Shown piece by piece: positions 31,599-34,723 of a stretch of DNA of 34,723 nt (position 1 is the stretch's first letter; every line of letters starts with the position of its first letter). The stretch spans positions 1-34,723 of the IMG/VR virus record IMGVR_UViG_3300021963_000378; one strand, given 5' to 3'. The DNA comes from a virus. A program made the translations under genes and the position numbers. The notes beneath the pieces are model-generated. The model was not told where the DNA came from, made no database searches, and saw nothing but the letters and a program-made list of their open reading frames with translations.

Positions 31599-32313
31599 CA
31601 TAAATACTTTATCTCCATTAAAAAAGCATTGGTTACTACGCACTTCAAACATTCCTCGCAGATTTATTGGTTTAGAACCAAGTGACATTACTGAGAAAGT
31701 AGGGTCATTTCCAGGAGAGTTATCTTCTTGGGTTGATGATGTGACTTCAGGTCATGTTATTAAAAGCATTGGAAACATTGGTGTAAATGGCGTAGGGCTT
31801 GTCTTTGATGGCGGCCCTGGTCTTGGTAAGACAACACACGCTGTTGTTGCAGCGATGGAGATTGTCCGTAACTTGCCAGATGATGATGCTTTAGCAAGCA
31901 AGCTTCTAGGGTTAAACTCAACTGAGTATGGGTTAAAGTTTCGCCCTGTTTACTATATGACCTATCCAGAGTTTCTTTCTCGTAAGAAGTCAACCTTTGA
32001 TATGGATGGCGAAGATAAACGCGAGATGAGTTATGAGTTAGATGGATTTCACGGTCGTTGCCGTTTTGACTGGCTAAACGTAAGAGTATTAATACTTGAT
32101 GATTTAGGTAAAGAATACGGTTCTAAGTATGACGACACCTCATTTGATGAGATTCTAAGACTGCGCTACGACAAGGGATTGCCTACAATTGTTACTACCA
32201 ATGTTCGTTTAGAAAATTGGGAATCTCAGTACAGCGAAGCAATGGCAAGTTTTGCTAACGAAGCGTTTATAAGAGTGCCTATACTAGGTTCAGACCTAAG
32301 AGGCGCCCAATGA
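31591..32313 (+). CDS. DnaC/IstB-like AAA+ helicase loader
   Basis: This 240-residue protein has Walker A GGPGLGKTT with Lys80, Walker B VLILDDLG with Asp170 and Asp171, and sensor-1-like IVTTNV, in the AAA+ arrangement of DnaC and phage helicase loaders. The N-terminal ~65 residues (NIPRRFIGLEPSDI) match the short pre-AAA segment often seen in DnaC-type proteins. It would open and load the DnaB-like ring encoded at 33164 onto origin DNA, using ATP, in the host cytoplasm. The stop overlaps the next gene (ATGA). Confidence 0.9.
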   Translation: MYDINTLSPLKKHWLLRTSNIPRRFIGLEPSDITEKVGSFPGELSSWVDDVTSGHVIKSIGNIGVNGVGLVFDGGPGLGKTTHAVVAAMEIVRNLPDDDALASKLLGLNSTEYGLKFRPVYYMTYPEFLSRKKSTFDMDGEDKREMSYELDGFHGRCRFDWLNVRVLILDDLGKEYGSKYDDTSFDEILRLRYDKGLPTIVTTNVRLENWESQYSEAMASFANEAFIRVPILGSDLRGAQ

Positions 32314-32615
32314 AAGGACCGAGCATGAGTAAAGAATGGATGACTGTTCAACAGTTCATCTCTGCTCAGGGTGTTGGTATCTTTGAGGTTGAGCTAGAGA
32401 CTAAGTCTAAGCAAACCCGTTGCAACTGCCCAGTGTGGAGTAAGAAAAGCACTTGCAAGCACACCTCCTTTGTAAATAACAAGATTAAAAACACAGGTCA
32501 CTACTCAATCAACGTCCCTAACTCAGTGCCAGAAGAGTGGGCATACGAGGCTAGCGAAGACCCTAAGAAGTTCCGTGAGTTTGTAGTTAACTACGCGACG
32601 ATAGAAGTTATATGA
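32310..32615 (+). CDS. Small SWIM zinc-finger-like protein
   Basis: This 101-residue protein has Cys38-x-Cys40-x8-Cys49-x-His51, the CxC...CxH spacing of SWIM zinc fingers (RCNCPVWSKKSTCKH). A beta strand FEVELETKSKQT leads into it, as in other SWIM domains, and a helix ends it. SWIM domains usually contact DNA or proteins. A start at ATG 32325 (AAAGGA upstream) is also possible. It overlaps its neighbours on both sides by ATGA, within the loader-helicase set. Confidence 0.8.
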   Translation: MKGPSMSKEWMTVQQFISAQGVGIFEVELETKSKQTRCNCPVWSKKSTCKHTSFVNNKIKNTGHYSINVPNSVPEEWAYEASEDPKKFREFVVNYATIEVI

Positions 32616-33028
32616 AAAACGGAGACATCTCTAACGTCTCCTCCCCGCAGGTAGTCTGTGTAACAGACGTAGCTCTGAAACTAAAAGAAGAAGTATCTAA
32701 ACGTCTTTTGGTAAAGAAGACTTCTTTTGCGGTAGGAGAGATTGATTTACTTGCAGCTAACAAGCTGTGGCAACTGTCAAATAACTATGCATTTTCTTTA
32801 GAGCTAGCTGGCTTTGAAAGCGAAGGCTGGACAGAAAAGCTCCTTGATAAAGCTTTTGAGAAACTTGAGCGCAGGGTTGTTAACCCGTTCAACTACTGGC
32901 AACTCTATGAGGACCCACATGAGTTGGTAGGGGCTCTGCCATATCGTGCTAATCTTAAGGCTGTAATAGATGTTCCAGGCCGAGTCGCTATGTATGGTTC
33001 GGCAGGGGTACAGTTAGATAATATTTAG
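32612..33028 (+). CDS. Unknown protein in replication module
   Basis: This 138-residue protein begins in an ATGA overlap. It is mainly helical (ALKLKEEVSKRLLVKK, LLAANKLWQLSNNYAFSLELAGF, EKLLDKAFEKLERRV) and ends in a strand-rich KAVIDVPGRVAMYGSAGVQLDN. I do not recognise the family. The tight overlap with the SWIM gene points to a common function in DNA metabolism (inference). Confidence 0.65.
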   Translation: MKNGDISNVSSPQVVCVTDVALKLKEEVSKRLLVKKTSFAVGEIDLLAANKLWQLSNNYAFSLELAGFESEGWTEKLLDKAFEKLERRVVNPFNYWQLYEDPHELVGALPYRANLKAVIDVPGRVAMYGSAGVQLDNI

Positions 33029-33046
33029 TCCTTGAGGGAGGGCGCT

Positions 33047-33163
33047 ATGTTTGGTATTGCAAATACAAATTGTCCGATGTGTCGTTCAAATGACATCGCA
33101 CGTCTTTGGGTAAATGGGAATTCATTCTTACAATGTCAAACATGCGGGGAGCGGTGGAAGTAA
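33047..33163 (+). CDS. 38-residue zinc-ribbon peptide
   Basis: ATG 33047 follows a strong GAGGGAGGG. The peptide has Cys9-x2-Cys12 (CPMC) and Cys30-x2-Cys33 (CQTC) with a strand LWVNGNSFLQC between them, a compact two-knuckle zinc ribbon. It ends GERWK. The helicase gene starts directly after its TAA. It may contact the helicase or primase; no known family name. Confidence 0.7.
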   Translation: MFGIANTNCPMCRSNDIARLWVNGNSFLQCQTCGERWK

Positions 33164-34417
33164 TTGGCAGCAGATAACGAACACAGACTAGTTAGCAAGG
33201 TAATCAAGGAACGTGAGATTACCCCCGTACTTCAACGTGGCATAACAGATGTCTGGTTCTTAGATGATGACAACAAGAAAGTTTGGGCTTTTTTACGCAA
33301 GCACTACAGTGAGTACAGCGAAGTGCCCACGGCAACAACTGTTCTTGACCATTACCCAAACTACAAAGTTCTCAATGTTGAAGACAGCATGGACTACTTG
33401 TTGGACACGATGGTGGATTTTCGCCGTCGTATGCTTACACGACAGGGTTTAGAAACTGCTGTTGAGCAGTTACAGGATAACAATCACAATGCAGCAATCC
33501 TTGCTATGGAACAAACCGTTTCCAAGGTTAATGAGCAAGGAGTACTAGGTACTCACGAGATTGATTTAACTAAGAACACAGAAGAGCGTTACAAGGAATA
33601 TCAATCAATTCAAAATCAAGAGTTCTTAGGTATACCTACAGGGTTTAAAGATATTGACGAAGCAACTGCAGGTTTACAGGGCGGTCAGTTAGTAACCATA
33701 ATTGCTCCACCTAAAACAGGTAAATCCCAGGTTGCATTGCAAGTGGCTATTAACATTCACAAACTAGGTAAAGTACCTATGTTTCAATCTTTTGAGATGA
33801 ACAACCACGAACAACAGCAGCGTCACGACGCAATGCGCTCTCACATTGACCACGGACGACTACGTCGTGGAAAGCTTTTACCAAAAGAAGAGTCTCGTTA
33901 CATTGACATGTTGAATGCTATGGAGACAGAACACCCCTTTCATCTAGTAGATGCAGTAAACGGTATTACGGTCTCTGCTTTGTCAGCAAAGATTGAGCAG
34001 TTAAAACCAGACATTGTTTTTGTAGATGGTGTTTATTTAATGCTTGATGATTTGACTGGTGAGATGAATACTCCTCAAGCAATCACTAACATTACTCGTG
34101 CACTAAAGCGCTTAGCGCAGAAGATTGACAAGCCGATTGTTATTACCACTCAGACTTTACTATGGAAGATGCGTGCTGGAAAAGTTACTGCTGACTCTAT
34201 TGGTTACTCATCCTCATTCTTTCAAGACTCAGATGTTATCTTGGGTTTAGAGCCTGTTGAAGAAGACGACTCAATTCGTTTATTAAAAGTTGTTGCTTCC
34301 CGTAACTGTCCACCAAAAGAAACCTCACTAACTTGGAAGTGGGAAACAGGATGTTTCCACGATGAGTCAGCAATGATGAGTTGTGAGTTCTGTTCTAACT
34401 GGGATAATAATGGTTGA
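33164..34417 (+). CDS. DnaB-like replicative helicase
   Basis: This 417-residue protein starts at TTG 33164 directly after the zinc-ribbon stop. Residues ~1-120 form the N-terminal helical domain. The RecA-like motor begins with LGIPTGFKDIDEATAGLQGGQL, then Walker A APPKTGKSQ (Lys187), MFQSFEMN (motif 1a), PDIVFVDGVYLM (Walker B-like) and PIVITTQ. It moves along single-stranded DNA as a hexamer, loaded by the DnaC-like protein. SASRNC-like VVASRNCPPKE near the end is also typical of RecA-type helicases. The final 30 residues contain a CEFC pair of unknown use. Confidence 0.92.
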   Translation: MAADNEHRLVSKVIKEREITPVLQRGITDVWFLDDDNKKVWAFLRKHYSEYSEVPTATTVLDHYPNYKVLNVEDSMDYLLDTMVDFRRRMLTRQGLETAVEQLQDNNHNAAILAMEQTVSKVNEQGVLGTHEIDLTKNTEERYKEYQSIQNQEFLGIPTGFKDIDEATAGLQGGQLVTIIAPPKTGKSQVALQVAINIHKLGKVPMFQSFEMNNHEQQQRHDAMRSHIDHGRLRRGKLLPKEESRYIDMLNAMETEHPFHLVDAVNGITVSALSAKIEQLKPDIVFVDGVYLMLDDLTGEMNTPQAITNITRALKRLAQKIDKPIVITTQTLLWKMRAGKVTADSIGYSSSFFQDSDVILGLEPVEEDDSIRLLKVVASRNCPPKETSLTWKWETGCFHDESAMMSCEFCSNWDNNG

Positions 34418-34723
34418 TGTAGAAAAAGTTTTACTTTCATTGGATATACCCCTTGTTTCTCAGAGAGGTGAAGAGGTACAAGGGTTATGTCCAATGCACA
34501 AAGCTCGCACTGGAAAAGAAGACCACAATCCGTCGTGGTGGATTAACTCCGTAACTGGAGCACACATCTGCTTCTCCTGTGGTTACAAAGGCAACGTGTA
34601 TACGTTGGTTGCAGATATCAAAGGCATTGATTATTTTGATGCAAAAGATTATGTAACGTCTAGTGCAGAGCTTGATGTGGATGTACTGTTAAAGCGTATC
34701 CGTGAATTGCCACAGTATGTCAC
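34410..34723 (+). CDS. DNA primase, CHC2 zinc-binding domain, 3' end outside window
   Basis: ATG 34410 lies within the helicase gene end (overlap of eight bases). The first 104 residues show Cys27-x2-His30 (CPMH) and Cys54-x2-Cys57 (CFSCG), the CHC2 zinc site of DnaG-type primases, with the typical PSWWIN strand before ICFSC. The TOPRIM catalytic part must lie beyond the window. It would make RNA primers at the fork next to the DnaB-like helicase. Confidence 0.88.
   Translation, partial: MVDVEKVLLSLDIPLVSQRGEEVQGLCPMHKARTGKEDHNPSWWINSVTGAHICFSCGYKGNVYTLVADIKGIDYFDAKDYVTSSAELDVDVLLKRIRELPQYV

Noticed and set aside
1-34723. tRNA genes, insertion sequences, integrase or attachment sites, CRISPR arrays.
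   Set aside because: I found no cloverleaf-like gaps (non-coding space is too short), no transposase or integrase motifs and no regularly spaced repeats with spacers.

Overview
This window is a tightly packed, one-directional stretch of a tailed phage genome (or a near-complete prophage or metagenomic phage contig). Every supportable gene is on the + strand, and most neighbours overlap by 1-4 bases or sit within about 20 bases. The tail sheath, T4 gp19-like tube, gp25-like and gpJ-like wedge proteins and a gp5/gpV-like spike show a contractile-tailed virus (myovirus morphology). Base composition is moderately AT-rich by eye. I saw no tRNA, insertion sequence, integrase or CRISPR array. The host cannot be read from the window. 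Two peptidoglycan-hydrolase domains in the tape measure and the overall look of the small proteins fit an environmental, possibly freshwater actinobacterial, host, but that is a guess.

Layout. (1) 1-6.9 kb: a large structural protein cut by the window start, a long repetitive fibre ending in a self-cleaving S74 chaperone domain, three tandem small fibre-tip-like proteins, a tail-fibre assembly chaperone and a small unknown protein. (2) 7.0-11.7 kb: a 1062-residue fibronectin-III/lectin-like adhesin with a cysteine-rich insertion, a zinc-ribbon-like protein, and small virion-type proteins. (3) 11.75-13.1 kb: eight tiny genes, one strongly acidic and the rest Lys-rich and partly Cys-rich, closed by a strong intrinsic terminator. 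(4) 13.2-29.1 kb: the tail module in canonical order: neck/completion proteins, sheath, tube, tail assembly chaperone with a probable +1 programmed frameshift, tape measure, hub proteins, LysM protein, gpD-like hub, gp25, gpJ, gpV-like spike, small fibre, gpI-like protein. (5) 29.1-34.7 kb: a small membrane protein (holin candidate), an unknown acidic protein, then a replication module: winged-helix initiator, small proteins, DnaC-like helicase loader, SWIM zinc-finger protein, zinc-ribbon peptide, DnaB-like helicase and the start of a CHC2-type primase.

How it fits together: region 4 builds the contractile tail and baseplate, regions 1-2 supply the receptor-binding and decorative surface, region 3 may supply charge-neutralising or metal-binding virion components (inference), and region 5 starts and runs DNA replication. 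The observations most worth a second look are (a) a hidden +1 reading frame after the tail chaperone at 17262-17459 with a UUU-CGC shift-prone site; (b) an iteron-like, hairpin-flanked, AT-rich segment inside the initiator gene at 30238-30407 that resembles the lambda O/ori arrangement; (c) the micro-gene cluster with recurrent CxCGC heads, one of which appears separated from its Lys-rich tail by a frame change at an A6 run; and (d) a 24-cysteine block placed inside a lectin-like domain.
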